From an uncultured Oscillospiraceae bacterium (GTDB lineage Bacteria > Bacillota > Clostridia > Oscillospirales > Oscillospiraceae): a DNA stretch of 64,000 nucleotides. A program made the position numbers and the translations under genes. The notes under the pieces were generated by a model. It did not search any database. It saw only the letters and a program-made list of their open reading frames with translations, and had not been told where the DNA came from. The stretch lies in assembly GCA_910588045.1 (NCBI GenBank), contig CAJUPS010000001.1, forward strand, positions 124,001-188,000, in the 5' to 3' direction. The stretch's first letter is position 1. The number at the start of each line of letters is the position of its first letter. Shown here piece by piece: positions 38,008 through 45,966 of this stretch.

Positions 38008-38253
38008 ATGACCGATTTCATGCGCTGGCTCTACGCCAGCTACGTCAAACCTCAGTTGGACAGTAAGCCCACGACCGGTTACGAGGAGTGTCTGTCCCTG
38101 ATGGACACCTGCCTGAACGAGTATCTGAGAACGCAGTATGACCGGACTGTGGAATTTTACGCCGCCCACGCCTTTTTGCTGGGACTGCGCACAGGCGCGG
38201 GGCTCGCTCAGTCCTCCCAGAACTCCTTGGGCTCCACCCAGCCCTCGATATAG
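38008..38253 (+). CDS. Small hypothetical protein (81 aa), possibly DUF6809-like
   Basis: Starts MTDFMRWLYASYVKPQ with AAAGGAG eight bases upstream and a perfect promoter, so it is very likely expressed. Middle: two helices (ECLSLMDTCLNEYLRTQ and DRTVEFYAAHAFLLGLRTGA), the second resembling the C-terminal helix of DUF6809-type phage-associated proteins; I am not sure of that. No signal peptide or membrane helix. Its last 46 bases overlap the convergent hflX end, and its final residues (SSQNSLGSTQPSI) are encoded there and look unstructured. Confidence 0.7.
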   Translation: MTDFMRWLYASYVKPQLDSKPTTGYEECLSLMDTCLNEYLRTQYDRTVEFYAAHAFLLGLRTGAGLAQSSQNSLGSTQPSI

Positions 38254-39515
38254 GGCTTTACCGCCCCGATGGACCGGGGACTGCACACCGCCACCACGTC
38301 GATGGCCTCGGCGTACTCCACGCTCTCCACCTTCGCCTCCCGGTACAGCAGGTCCAGCAGCCCGCCCTTGTCGTAAGGCAGATGCAGCGTCACCCGGCGG
38401 GTGCCCTTATCCAAAGCTCTGTCGATGGCCTGGAGGAGCTCGTCGATCCCCTCCCCCGTCCGGGCGGAGATGTTCACGGCGTCCTCCCCGTGGGGACGGA
38501 TGTCCCCCCAGAAGAGGTCGGACTTGTTATACACCCGCAAGCAGGGCGTTTTCTCCGCCCCCAGCTCCGCAATCAGGCTGTCCACGATCTTCGCCTGTTC
38601 CTGCCAGCGGGGGTTGGAGATGTCGATGACGTGGAGCAGCAGGTCCGCGTACTCCAGCTCCTCCAGGGTGGCCTTGAAGGCGTCCACCAGCTGGTGGGGC
38701 AGCTTGCGGATGAAGCCCACCGTGTCGGAGATCACCACGTCCAGGGTGTCGCTGACGGTGAGCAGGCGGCTGGTGGTGTCCAGGGTGTCGAACAGCCGGT
38801 TGTTGGCCGGGATGTCCGCCCCGGTGAGGGCGTTGAGGAGGGTGGACTTCCCCGCGTTGGTGTAGCCCACGATAGCCACCACGGGAATCTCGTTCTTCAT
38901 CCGCCGCTGGCGCTGGGTGCCCCGGATGCGGCGCACTTCCTCCAGCTCCTCCTTGAGCTTGTCGATTTTCCGGCGGACATGGCGGCGGTCTGTCTCCAGC
39001 TGGGTCTCGCCGGGGCCCTTGGAGCCGATGGGGCCCTTGCCGCTGGTGCCCGCCTGGCGCTCTAAGTGGGTCCACATGCCCGTCAGGCGGGGCAGCAGAT
39101 ATTGGTACTGCGCCAACTCCACCTGGAGCCGCCCCTCCCGGGTCCGGGCCCGCTGGGCGAAGATGTCCAGAATCAGAGCACTGCGGTCCAGGACCTGGAC
39201 GCCGAACTCCTCGGTGAGTACCCGCATCTGGGAAGGGCTCAGGTCGTTGTCAAAAATCACCGTGGTGGCCTCTTCGGTTTTGATAAGCTCCTTGATCTCC
39301 TCCACCTTGCCCTCGCCGATGAAGGTCCGGGGGTCCGGGGCCACCCGGCTCTGGAGCACGGAGGCCGCGGCCTCGCCCCCGGCGGTCTCCACCAGGGCCT
39401 CCAGCTCCTCCATGGACTCGCTGTCCGCGTTTTCCCGCTCCTCCAGCCGGGGGCTGTAGAGGCCCGCCAGGATGGCGATGTCGCGGGGCTTGTTTAACTC
39501 TTGCTGTTCTCTCAT
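38208..39515 (-). CDS. hflX: Ribosome-associated GTPase HflX
   Basis: 435 residues. HflX N-terminal domain (about 1-190, with GKVEEIKELI and DNDLSPSQ, KGPGETQLETDRR linker) and GTPase domain with G1 GYTNAGKST, G3 DTVGFI and G4 NKSD. Splits or rescues stalled 70S ribosomes and is linked to antibiotic and heat stress. A C-terminal ~70-residue region follows. The 3' end overlaps the small convergent gene; the second MITE-like element lies upstream of its start. Confidence 0.95.
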   Translation of the reverse strand: MREQQELNKPRDIAILAGLYSPRLEERENADSESMEELEALVETAGGEAAASVLQSRVAPDPRTFIGEGKVEEIKELIKTEEATTVIFDNDLSPSQMRVLTEEFGVQVLDRSALILDIFAQRARTREGRLQVELAQYQYLLPRLTGMWTHLERQAGTSGKGPIGSKGPGETQLETDRRHVRRKIDKLKEELEEVRRIRGTQRQRRMKNEIPVVAIVGYTNAGKSTLLNALTGADIPANNRLFDTLDTTSRLLTVSDTLDVVISDTVGFIRKLPHQLVDAFKATLEELEYADLLLHVIDISNPRWQEQAKIVDSLIAELGAEKTPCLRVYNKSDLFWGDIRPHGEDAVNISARTGEGIDELLQAIDRALDKGTRRVTLHLPYDKGGLLDLLYREAKVESVEYAEAIDVVAVCSPRSIGAVKPYIEGWVEPKEFWED

Positions 39516-39562
39516 AGTACCTCGCTGTTACTTGGAATTATGACAATCTGCAAAATTGCACC

Positions 39563-39640
39563 TGTAGGGGCGCACAGTGTGCGCCCGCCCGATACCGCAC
39601 AGCGACCGTCAAAAGCGGGCGCACAATGTGCGCCCCTACA
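39563..39640. mobile_element. MITE-like element, copy 2
   Basis: 78 bases with 26-base inverted ends matching at 25 positions, starting TGTAGGGGCGCACA. The outer sequence is the same as in copy 1 (37607-37713) and the interior is unrelated. Lies between hflX and the flagellin gene. Confidence 0.75.
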
Positions 39641-39690
39641 AGGCGGCTGTAGGTATAGTATAGCCGAATCGGGATGGATTTGCAACGATT

Positions 39691-39731
39691 TTTGCAAAAT
39701 ACCCCGGCGGGGACCGCAGTCCCTGCCGGGG
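39691..39731 (-). terminator. Flagellin terminator
   Basis: Stem 39702-39713 with 39720-39731 (twelve pairs, one G-U), CTGCGG loop on the minus strand, then TATTTTGCAAAAATC. Could also act rightward (GTTTTGC). Confidence 0.75.
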
Positions 39732-39746
39732 TTTTGCTGCATCAAA

Positions 39747-42206
39747 TCAGCCCAGCAGCTGGAGGACGCCCTCGGGGAGAACGTTCGCCTGGGCCAGCAT
39801 GGCTTGGGAATACTGGAGGAAGAGGTTGTGCTTCACGTAGCCCATGATCTCCTCGGCCATGTCCGTATCGCGGATGGTGCTCTCGGCGTCCTGGATGTTC
39901 TCCACGGAGACGCTGAGGTTGTTGCCCGTGTGTTCGAGGCGGTTCTGGTACGCGCCCAAATCGCCGCGGACGGAGGAGACGTAGTTGATGGCCCCCTTGA
40001 TGACGGCAATGGCGTCCTGTGCGCCGGACTGGGTGCCGATGTCCACGTCGGAGATTTTGGCGGCCAGGTTGCCGTCCTTGTCAAAAGCACCCATAGCGTT
40101 GGTGTGCATGTCGCCGATGAAGACGTGCATCCGGTCGTACTCCTCGGAGGTATCACCAATCTGGAGAATCAAACCGCCGGACTTGCCCGGCTCGTCAGGC
40201 TTGTCGGGTTTCCCTGGGTTGTCGGGATCGTCCGGGCCGGGCGGGTTGGGATCGTCGGGTCCGGGACCAGGACCTGGAGGATTGGGACCGGGTCCAGGAG
40301 GGTCAGGCGGGTCGGGTTTGTCCGGGCCAGGAGGATCGGGCGGGTCAGGCTTGTCAGGTGGGACCTCAAGAGCACCGGGGGTGAAGGTTATTGTCTGAGG
40401 TGTTTTTGTGATAGTATCATAGTCGGGCATATTGAATTGCAACCCAGTCCCTACTCCGCCATCAAAAGCAGTATCTGTAATGGAATCAGCAGCAACTTTT
40501 GTCATAGAAGCCTTAGCCACAACAAAGGCACTGTCCTCTGAATCAAAAAAGATGATTTCACTCGTATCATTAACGTTACGAGTTTGACTTTTAGCAAGTA
40601 CTTCTCCACCGCAAATCAACTCGAAATGGTCCGTATTCCACTGCATTGAAATATCAACAGGGGTAGGATTGCTCCCATCTGGACAACGAACATCCTTTGC
40701 ATCCGCACGATCAACAAGCCGCTGCCGCTGATCAGATGTAAGTTCAAATTTGATTGTGCCACCGTTGGCGGATGCAGCTGGAGTTACAACCCATAGAGAA
40801 TTGCCACCACCGCCTTGGAAATCAGATATATCAAAATCCAGTCCTTGGTCAGCAGAAATCTTAATTTTTCCAATTTCTCCAAAATCTAAGATTACCGATT
40901 CTCCTGATTTTGGAAATACCTTATCGCCTGTTAAAATATTCCCAGCCAAATCAATAATTGTTGGATTCCCAGTTATTTTCCCATCATAAACTGTTCCAAT
41001 ATAATATCCGCCCAAAGCCTCAGTATAGCTTACACGAAACAAGTTAGGAAACGCTGGTGATAAAGACTCACCCTTCTGTCCATTCCTACGCATCTCATTA
41101 ACAAGCTCATCCGGCTTAAAATCAATGAGAGTCATTGTTCCCTTACGAGTACCGCCAAGAAGCGCCGTAAACGGAAATTCAGTTTGATTTGGTGCATTAA
41201 TCGTGACCTTATCCCCAAACGCCGCATTAACTTTCGGTGTACCGACTATCGTGGACGGGTCAACCCGATTAACCGTCACTGAAAACGCCGCATTTGCCTT
41301 ATCAACAAGCTCAGAATCCTTTGTAGGCGCGTTTTCCTGCTCTACTGTCAGGACTGTACCGTTGATAGACCATGTAAATGTCTGCCCGTCCAAGGTCCAT
41401 TTATCTTTCAGCGTAGGCGAGTTTTTAAGCAGCTGATTAAATTTAAAAGCAATCTCAGTTCCAGTTCGATGCCCGATATTCATATCTCCAGCACCGACTA
41501 CTTGGTTAGGGTAGAACACAATGCTGCTTCCATCATATGCCCCTGTTCCTGCTCTGATGGTAATAGAATCCCCGCGCCTATATGTACCCGCCAAATCATT
41601 AAAGTCAAAGGTAAAGACCGCCTTCTTCGCAGGCGTCCCTCCCGAGCCGCCCGCACGGACCGTGCGGGATAGCCTCAGCAAGCTGAGGCTATCATAAGCA
41701 TTGTTCTCCACCGCGCTGCCAGCGGCGGAAGCGGTCCCGCCAATCAGACTACTGGCGGCGGCAACCGCACTCGTCTCCCTCTTCAACGACCCATCCAACA
41801 ACTTAATCCCGTTAAAATTCGCGCTCTCCGCAATCCGGTCGATCTCCCTCTTGAGGTTCACGACCTCCTTTTGCAGGTTCTCCCGGTCGATCTCATCCTG
41901 GTAGGTGCCGTTGGCAGACTGGGTGGCCAGGTAGTCCATGCGGTTGAGCATATCCTGAATCTCCTGCATGGCCCCCTCGGCAGTCTTCACCAGAGAGATA
42001 CCGTCCTTCACGTTCTTCTGTGCGGCGGTGAGGCCGGTGATCTGGGCGCGCATCTTCTCGGAAATCGCCAGGCCCGCCGCGTCGTCGCCCGCCCGGTTGA
42101 TCTTGTATCCGGAGGACAGCTTCTCCAGATTCTTTCCCAGCGAACCGCGCACCGCGCTATAATTACGGTAAGCGTTCATCGCCATAATATTGTGCTGAAT
42201 CCGCAA
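39747..42206 (-). CDS. fliC: Flagellin with large variable central domain
   Basis: 819 residues, about twice a minimal flagellin. The N-terminal D0-D1 (1-~155: MRIQHNIMAMNAYRNYSAV, LSSGYKINRAGDDAAGLAIS) and C-terminal D1-D0 (~690-819: SVSVENIQDAESTIRDTDMA, then SQAMLAQANVLPEG) are conserved. Between them is a ~410-residue variable region encoded by distinctly AT-rich DNA (about 40380-41640), then a Pro/Gly/Asp-rich hinge (about residues 610-680). TTG start (42204-42206) with AAGGAGG at eight bases. No other flagellar gene is in the window. Upstream is a sigma-28-type promoter. The TLR5-contact helix reads MLNRMDYLATQSANGT, altered from the usual LQRMRELAVQ. Confidence 0.95.
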   Translation of the reverse strand: MRIQHNIMAMNAYRNYSAVRGSLGKNLEKLSSGYKINRAGDDAAGLAISEKMRAQITGLTAAQKNVKDGISLVKTAEGAMQEIQDMLNRMDYLATQSANGTYQDEIDRENLQKEVVNLKREIDRIAESANFNGIKLLDGSLKRETSAVAAASSLIGGTASAAGSAVENNAYDSLSLLRLSRTVRAGGSGGTPAKKAVFTFDFNDLAGTYRRGDSITIRAGTGAYDGSSIVFYPNQVVGAGDMNIGHRTGTEIAFKFNQLLKNSPTLKDKWTLDGQTFTWSINGTVLTVEQENAPTKDSELVDKANAAFSVTVNRVDPSTIVGTPKVNAAFGDKVTINAPNQTEFPFTALLGGTRKGTMTLIDFKPDELVNEMRRNGQKGESLSPAFPNLFRVSYTEALGGYYIGTVYDGKITGNPTIIDLAGNILTGDKVFPKSGESVILDFGEIGKIKISADQGLDFDISDFQGGGGNSLWVVTPAASANGGTIKFELTSDQRQRLVDRADAKDVRCPDGSNPTPVDISMQWNTDHFELICGGEVLAKSQTRNVNDTSEIIFFDSEDSAFVVAKASMTKVAADSITDTAFDGGVGTGLQFNMPDYDTITKTPQTITFTPGALEVPPDKPDPPDPPGPDKPDPPDPPGPGPNPPGPGPGPDDPNPPGPDDPDNPGKPDKPDEPGKSGGLILQIGDTSEEYDRMHVFIGDMHTNAMGAFDKDGNLAAKISDVDIGTQSGAQDAIAVIKGAINYVSSVRGDLGAYQNRLEHTGNNLSVSVENIQDAESTIRDTDMAEEIMGYVKHNLFLQYSQAMLAQANVLPEGVLQLLG
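41650..41693. repeat. Twin palindromes inside the flagellin gene
   Basis: CCCGCACGG/CCGTGCGGG (41650-41668, one-base centre) directly followed by GATAGCCTCAGC/GCTGAGGCTATC (41668-41693, AA centre). They lie where the conserved GC-rich 5' part meets the AT-rich variable part. Encodes residues around SLSLLRLSRTVRAGG. Confidence 0.75.
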
Positions 42207-42274
42207 TCTGTCCGCCTCCTTCCTGCAAGATATAGGGGCCCAGCCGGGGCGGGAGCCACTACACTTCGATTTAG

Positions 42275-42301
42275 TTATCGGCCGCTACCCGGTAAAGTTA
42301 A
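42275..42301 (-). promoter_or_regulatory. Sigma-28 (SigD)-type promoter of the flagellin gene
   Basis: Minus strand GCCGATAA (42275-42282), an exact match to the sigma-28 -10. Fifteen bases upstream is TTAA (42298-42301), one mismatch from TAAA. Leader of ~65 nt to the TTG start. Confidence 0.82.
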
Positions 42302-42322
42302 GGGAAATCCGAAAAAAAATGA

Positions 42323-42353
42323 GAAAAAACCGCCCCGCCTTCCGGCGGAGCGG
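42323..42353 (-). terminator. rpmE terminator
   Basis: Minus strand CCGCTCCGCC/GGCGGGGCGG stem with GGAA loop (one G-U), followed by TTTTTTCTC. Confidence 0.85.
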
Positions 42354-42364
42354 CACTTGTGTCC

Positions 42365-42565
42365 TCACTTCAGACCAAATTTCTTATTGAACTTGGCCAC
42401 GCGTCCGCCGGTATCGACCAGCTTTTGCTTGCCTGTGAAGAAGGGGTGACACTTAGAGCAGACTTCCACGCGAATGTCCTTCTTCGTGGAACCTGTCTCA
42501 ATTACATTACCGCAGGCGCATTTGATCGTAGTCTGCTGATAATTGGGATGGATACCTTCCTTCAT
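42365..42565 (-). CDS. rpmE: 50S ribosomal protein L31 (zinc-binding C+ type)
   Basis: 66 residues. MKEGIHPNY start and four zinc cysteines (CACG, then CSKCHPF), ending in VAKFNKKFGLK. The presence of the cysteines marks the C+ form used when zinc is available. Own promoter and terminator, monocistronic. Confidence 0.97.
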   Translation of the reverse strand: MKEGIHPNYQQTTIKCACGNVIETGSTKKDIRVEVCSKCHPFFTGKQKLVDTGGRVAKFNKKFGLK

Positions 42566-42630
42566 TGCTCTTGTTCACCTCTTTCCCCGTCAACTCGATT
42601 TCTTCGGCTTTCACCGCAAAATCTTTGGTT

Positions 42631-42659
42631 AGTATAGCACGGTCCGAACCAGAATGCAA
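42631..42659 (-). promoter_or_regulatory. rpmE promoter
   Basis: Minus strand TTGCAT (42654-42659), 17 bases, TATACT (42631-42636) preceded by TGC (extended -10). Confidence 0.8.
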
Positions 42660-42688
42660 GCACTTTTTTCGGAAAATGGCGTTTTTTT

Positions 42689-42727
42689 GCAAAAAGAGGA
42701 CGGACAGCCCTCCGCTGTCCGTCCTCT
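42689..42727 (-). terminator. Terminator of the cmk-plsC-ispH/rpsA operon
   Basis: Perfect 13-base-pair stem (42695-42707 with 42715-42727), then TTTTTGC on the minus strand. Confidence 0.9.
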
Positions 42728-42737
42728 GCACCGGTTC

Positions 42738-44675
42738 TTACTCCTCGTCCTCATCAGCGGGGGCGGGGGTGGGCGCCAGCAGGGCACGGATGGACAGGGA
42801 GATCTTCTGCTTCTCCTCGTCCACAGCCGTGATCTTGACCTCCACGTTCTGGCCCTCGGCGAGGACGTCGCCGGGCTTCTCAATGCGGTGGTCCGCGATC
42901 TGGGAGATGTGGATCAGCCCGTCCACACCGGGCACCACCTCGGCAAAGGCGCCGAAGGTCATCAGCTTCACAATACGCACGTTGGCCACATCGCCCACCT
43001 TGTAGGTGTCCATAAACACCTGCCAGGGGTTGGTGGAGCGGTCTTTCACGCCCAGGGAGATCTTGCGCTTCTCGGCATCGAAGGAGATGACGTACACCTC
43101 CAGGGTATCGCCAATCGCCACCACCTCGTTGGGGTGCTTGATGCGGGACCAGCTCAGGTCGGTGATATGTACCATCCCGTCCACGCCGCCGATGTCCACA
43201 AACACGCCGTAGCTGGTCATGCTCTTGACCGTACCGGTGTAGTGCTTGCCAACCTCGATGTTGGCCCACACCTCGGCGGCAGCGGCGGCGCGGGCCTCCT
43301 GCTGCACGGCCTTGATGGAACCCACCACCCGACGGCGGGCCTTGTTGACCTCGGTGATGCGCAGCTTCACGTGCTGCTTGACCAGCTCGGTCATCGCGGC
43401 ATCGCGGGGCAGGCCGGACTGGGAGGCGGGCACAAACACGCGCTGGCCCTTGACGGACACGACCACGCCGCCCTTGTTCTCCTCGGTGACAATGCCCTCC
43501 ACGACCTCCTTGTTCTCGCAGGCCGTCTCGATGTTGTCCCACACCTTGTTGGCATCCACCTTTTTCTTGGACAGGGTAGCATAGCCCTCCACGTCGTTGA
43601 CGCGGATGACGAACAGTTCGTACTCCCCGCCCACCTGGACCACGTCCTCGGGCTTGACGCTGGGATCGTCGCTGAGCTGGTCTACAGGAATGTAGCCGGC
43701 TTGCTTACAACCCAGGTCCACATGGACTTCTGTGGGGGTAATGGCGGTGACCACGCCGGTTACCTTATCTCCTGTATTTAACGTTTTGGTATACTGCTCT
43801 ACCAACTCGGAAAAGTTCTCCATGCTCTCGATTTTTTCTTCGCTCATCGTCTTTTTGACCTCCTTTATGATGCTCGCAGGCGTGGAGGCCCCCGCAGTCA
43901 AGCCAATCCTTTCGCAGCCCTCCAGATCTTCCATGGACAGCTCGTCCGCGCTCTCAATCTGAAAAACGCGACCGCAGCGCGACCGACAAATTTCCGTCAG
44001 GTGCTTCGTATTGGCGCTCTTGGGATCACCAACCACCACCATAGCGTCCACCTGAGAGGCCAAAAGAGCCGCCTCCGATTGGCGCGTATGCGTAGCATCA
44101 CATATTGTATCAAATATTTTTTGATTTGTACACTCTTTTTTTAGGATTTTCAAAGATTCTTCCCAAATTTCCCGGCGGAGGGTGGTCTGGGAGACCACGG
44201 TCAGCCCTCCAGCCGCCCTGGCCCCAGGGCTTTCGACCCATCTGGCGACATCTTCCGGCCCGGAAAATACCAGAAGGTTCCTACACCAGCCGCCCACGCC
44301 CCGGACTTCCGGGTGGTCGGGATCGCCGATCATCACCGGCTGGCGGCCCTCCCGGTCCGCCTCCTCCACGATGCGCTGCACCCGGGCCACCCGAGGACAG
44401 GTGGCATCCACCACCGACGCCCCCCGCTCCGACAGGATCCGGTAGACCTCCCGGCCCACCCCGTGGGCGCGGATGAGCACGCAGTCCCCCGCCCGGGCCT
44501 CCTCCGGGGCGGTGAGGACCCGCATCCCCCGCGCCTCCAGTGCGCCGGTGACGTGGCGGTTGTGGATCACCTCGCCCAGCATCCTGGGCCGGGGGGCGTC
44601 CAGCTCCTCCGCCATCCGCACCGCCCGGGCCACGCCGAAGCAGAACCCGGCGCTCCTGGCCTGGATCACTTCCAT
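42738..44675 (-). CDS. ispH-rpsA: Fused 4-hydroxy-3-methylbut-2-enyl diphosphate reductase (IspH) and ribosomal protein S1
   Basis: 645 residues. Residues 1-~283 are IspH, with the three iron-sulfur cysteines (GFCFGVARA, DATCPRV, TICDATHTRQ) and substrate His motifs (GEVIHNRHV, DPDHPEVRG). It makes IPP and DMAPP in the MEP isoprenoid pathway. From ~284 on, four S1 RNA-binding repeats follow (e.g. GTVKSMTSYGVFVDIGGVDG), and an acidic end ADEDEE. This fusion is known in Clostridia and links isoprenoid and translation genes. It overlaps plsC by 10 bases and closes the operon. Confidence 0.96.
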   Translation of the reverse strand: MEVIQARSAGFCFGVARAVRMAEELDAPRPRMLGEVIHNRHVTGALEARGMRVLTAPEEARAGDCVLIRAHGVGREVYRILSERGASVVDATCPRVARVQRIVEEADREGRQPVMIGDPDHPEVRGVGGWCRNLLVFSGPEDVARWVESPGARAAGGLTVVSQTTLRREIWEESLKILKKECTNQKIFDTICDATHTRQSEAALLASQVDAMVVVGDPKSANTKHLTEICRSRCGRVFQIESADELSMEDLEGCERIGLTAGASTPASIIKEVKKTMSEEKIESMENFSELVEQYTKTLNTGDKVTGVVTAITPTEVHVDLGCKQAGYIPVDQLSDDPSVKPEDVVQVGGEYELFVIRVNDVEGYATLSKKKVDANKVWDNIETACENKEVVEGIVTEENKGGVVVSVKGQRVFVPASQSGLPRDAAMTELVKQHVKLRITEVNKARRRVVGSIKAVQQEARAAAAAEVWANIEVGKHYTGTVKSMTSYGVFVDIGGVDGMVHITDLSWSRIKHPNEVVAIGDTLEVYVISFDAEKRKISLGVKDRSTNPWQVFMDTYKVGDVANVRIVKLMTFGAFAEVVPGVDGLIHISQIADHRIEKPGDVLAEGQNVEVKITAVDEEKQKISLSIRALLAPTPAPADEDEE

Positions 44676-45265
44676 CCGTCCACCTCGCTTAACGCATAGA
44701 TGCGCTCGAGGATCTCGGCGGCGATGGCCCGGTTCTCCTCCGGCGTGGGTCTCCGTCCGGCGATGACGGGGACGTAGGGCTCGCCGAAGACAACGGTGGT
44801 TTTTCGCAGAAACTTACGCCTGCCGCCGCAGTAGACGGGCACCATGGGGACGCCGGTGCGCGTGGCCATCACGGTGACGCCGCCCTTGGCCTCCACGTCG
44901 CCCTGCTCCTCCACCCGGGTGCCCTCGGGGAACACCAGCAGACGGTTTCCTCCGGTCAGGACCTTCATTGCGGTCTTCATCGCCGTCAGGTCGCTGCCCC
45001 CCCGCTTGACCGGGAAGATCCCCAGCTTCCGCAGCAGGAACCCCAGCACCGGAATCCGAAAGAGCTGGTCCTTGGCCATGACGGTCAGCCGGGCGTCCCG
45101 GGGCAGACTTAGGGCGATGATAATGGGGTCCCAGCCGCTGGCGTGGTTGGCGCACAGGAGGGCCCCTCCCTCCGGGAAGCGCTCCAGTCCCACCACCCGG
45201 CAGGGGAAGAGCAGATGGATGATGGGCGCGGCGATGGCGTAGATGATGCGGTAGAACTTTGTCAT
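44666..45265 (-). CDS. plsC: 1-acyl-sn-glycerol-3-phosphate acyltransferase
   Basis: 199 residues. Catalytic NHASGWDP (H-x4-D) and FPEGTR phosphate-binding motif, with an N-terminal hydrophobic helix (about 5-20). Adds the second acyl chain to form phosphatidic acid at the membrane. Sits between cmk (ATGA overlap) and ispH-rpsA (10-base overlap), a common clostridial order. Confidence 0.94.
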   Translation of the reverse strand: MTKFYRIIYAIAAPIIHLLFPCRVVGLERFPEGGALLCANHASGWDPIIIALSLPRDARLTVMAKDQLFRIPVLGFLLRKLGIFPVKRGGSDLTAMKTAMKVLTGGNRLLVFPEGTRVEEQGDVEAKGGVTVMATRTGVPMVPVYCGGRRKFLRKTTVVFGEPYVPVIAGRRPTPEENRAIAAEILERIYALSEVDGWK

Positions 45266-45948
45266 AGGCCGGTGCGCCCCCTGATGATCGCAAGAATACG
45301 CTCTAAGCTCTCCTCAAAATTGATCTCCGTGGTGTCCAGCATGATGGCGTCCTCCGCCGGGCGGAGGGGCGCGGCGGCCCGGTTCATATCGTTGGCATCC
45401 CGCTCCCGGGTCTCCCGCAGCACCTGCTCGAAGTCCTTGGACGTCCCCCGCTGCTGAAGCTCCAGCCAGCGGCGTCGGGCCCGGGCCTCGCTTCCGGCGG
45501 TGAGGAAGATCTTCACGTCCGCCCCCGGCAGGACCACCGTGCCGATGTCCCGGCCGTCCATGATGACGCTGCGCCGCTTCGCCAAGTCCCGCTGCATCTC
45601 CAGCAGGAATGCGCGCACCGCCGGATGGGCGGATACGGCGGAGGCCGCCATGGAGACCTCCTGGGTCCGGATCAGCGTCGTCACATCCTCCCCGTTGAGA
45701 AACATCCGCTGTAGTCCGCCGGGGTCGTACTCCATGGTGATCCCAATCTCCGGCAGGAGGGCCTCCACCGCCGCATCCCTCGGCTCCACGCCCCGTCGGA
45801 GGGTGTGGAGCGCCACCGTGCGGTAGATGGCCCCGGTATCCACATAGAGCAGGTTCAATTCCTTTGCCGCCGCCCGGGCCAGGGTGCTCTTCCCCGCTCC
45901 GCTGGGACCGTCGATGGCGATGGACAGAATCCTCTTTTCAGTGTCCAT
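45262..45948 (-). CDS. cmk: Cytidylate kinase
   Basis: 228 residues. AIDGPSGAGKSTLARA P-loop, the CMP-binding DTGAIYRTVAL and DGRDIGTVVLPGADVKIFLTA are all diagnostic. Phosphorylates CMP and dCMP. Overlaps plsC at ATGA; 18 bases after the flavoprotein gene. Confidence 0.97.
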   Translation of the reverse strand: MDTEKRILSIAIDGPSGAGKSTLARAAAKELNLLYVDTGAIYRTVALHTLRRGVEPRDAAVEALLPEIGITMEYDPGGLQRMFLNGEDVTTLIRTQEVSMAASAVSAHPAVRAFLLEMQRDLAKRRSVIMDGRDIGTVVLPGADVKIFLTAGSEARARRRWLELQQRGTSKDFEQVLRETRERDANDMNRAAAPLRPAEDAIMLDTTEINFEESLERILAIIRGRTGL

Positions 45949-45966
45949 GACTGTCTCCTCTTCTTT

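Noticed and set aside
37719..38253. Confirmed toxin-antitoxin system
   Set aside because: Layout is suggestive but neither protein shows a known toxin domain, so it is kept only as a finding.
40170..40380. Possible CRISPR or tandem repeat
   Set aside because: The repeats are codon-level Pro/Asp/Gly repeats inside flagellin with no spacer structure.
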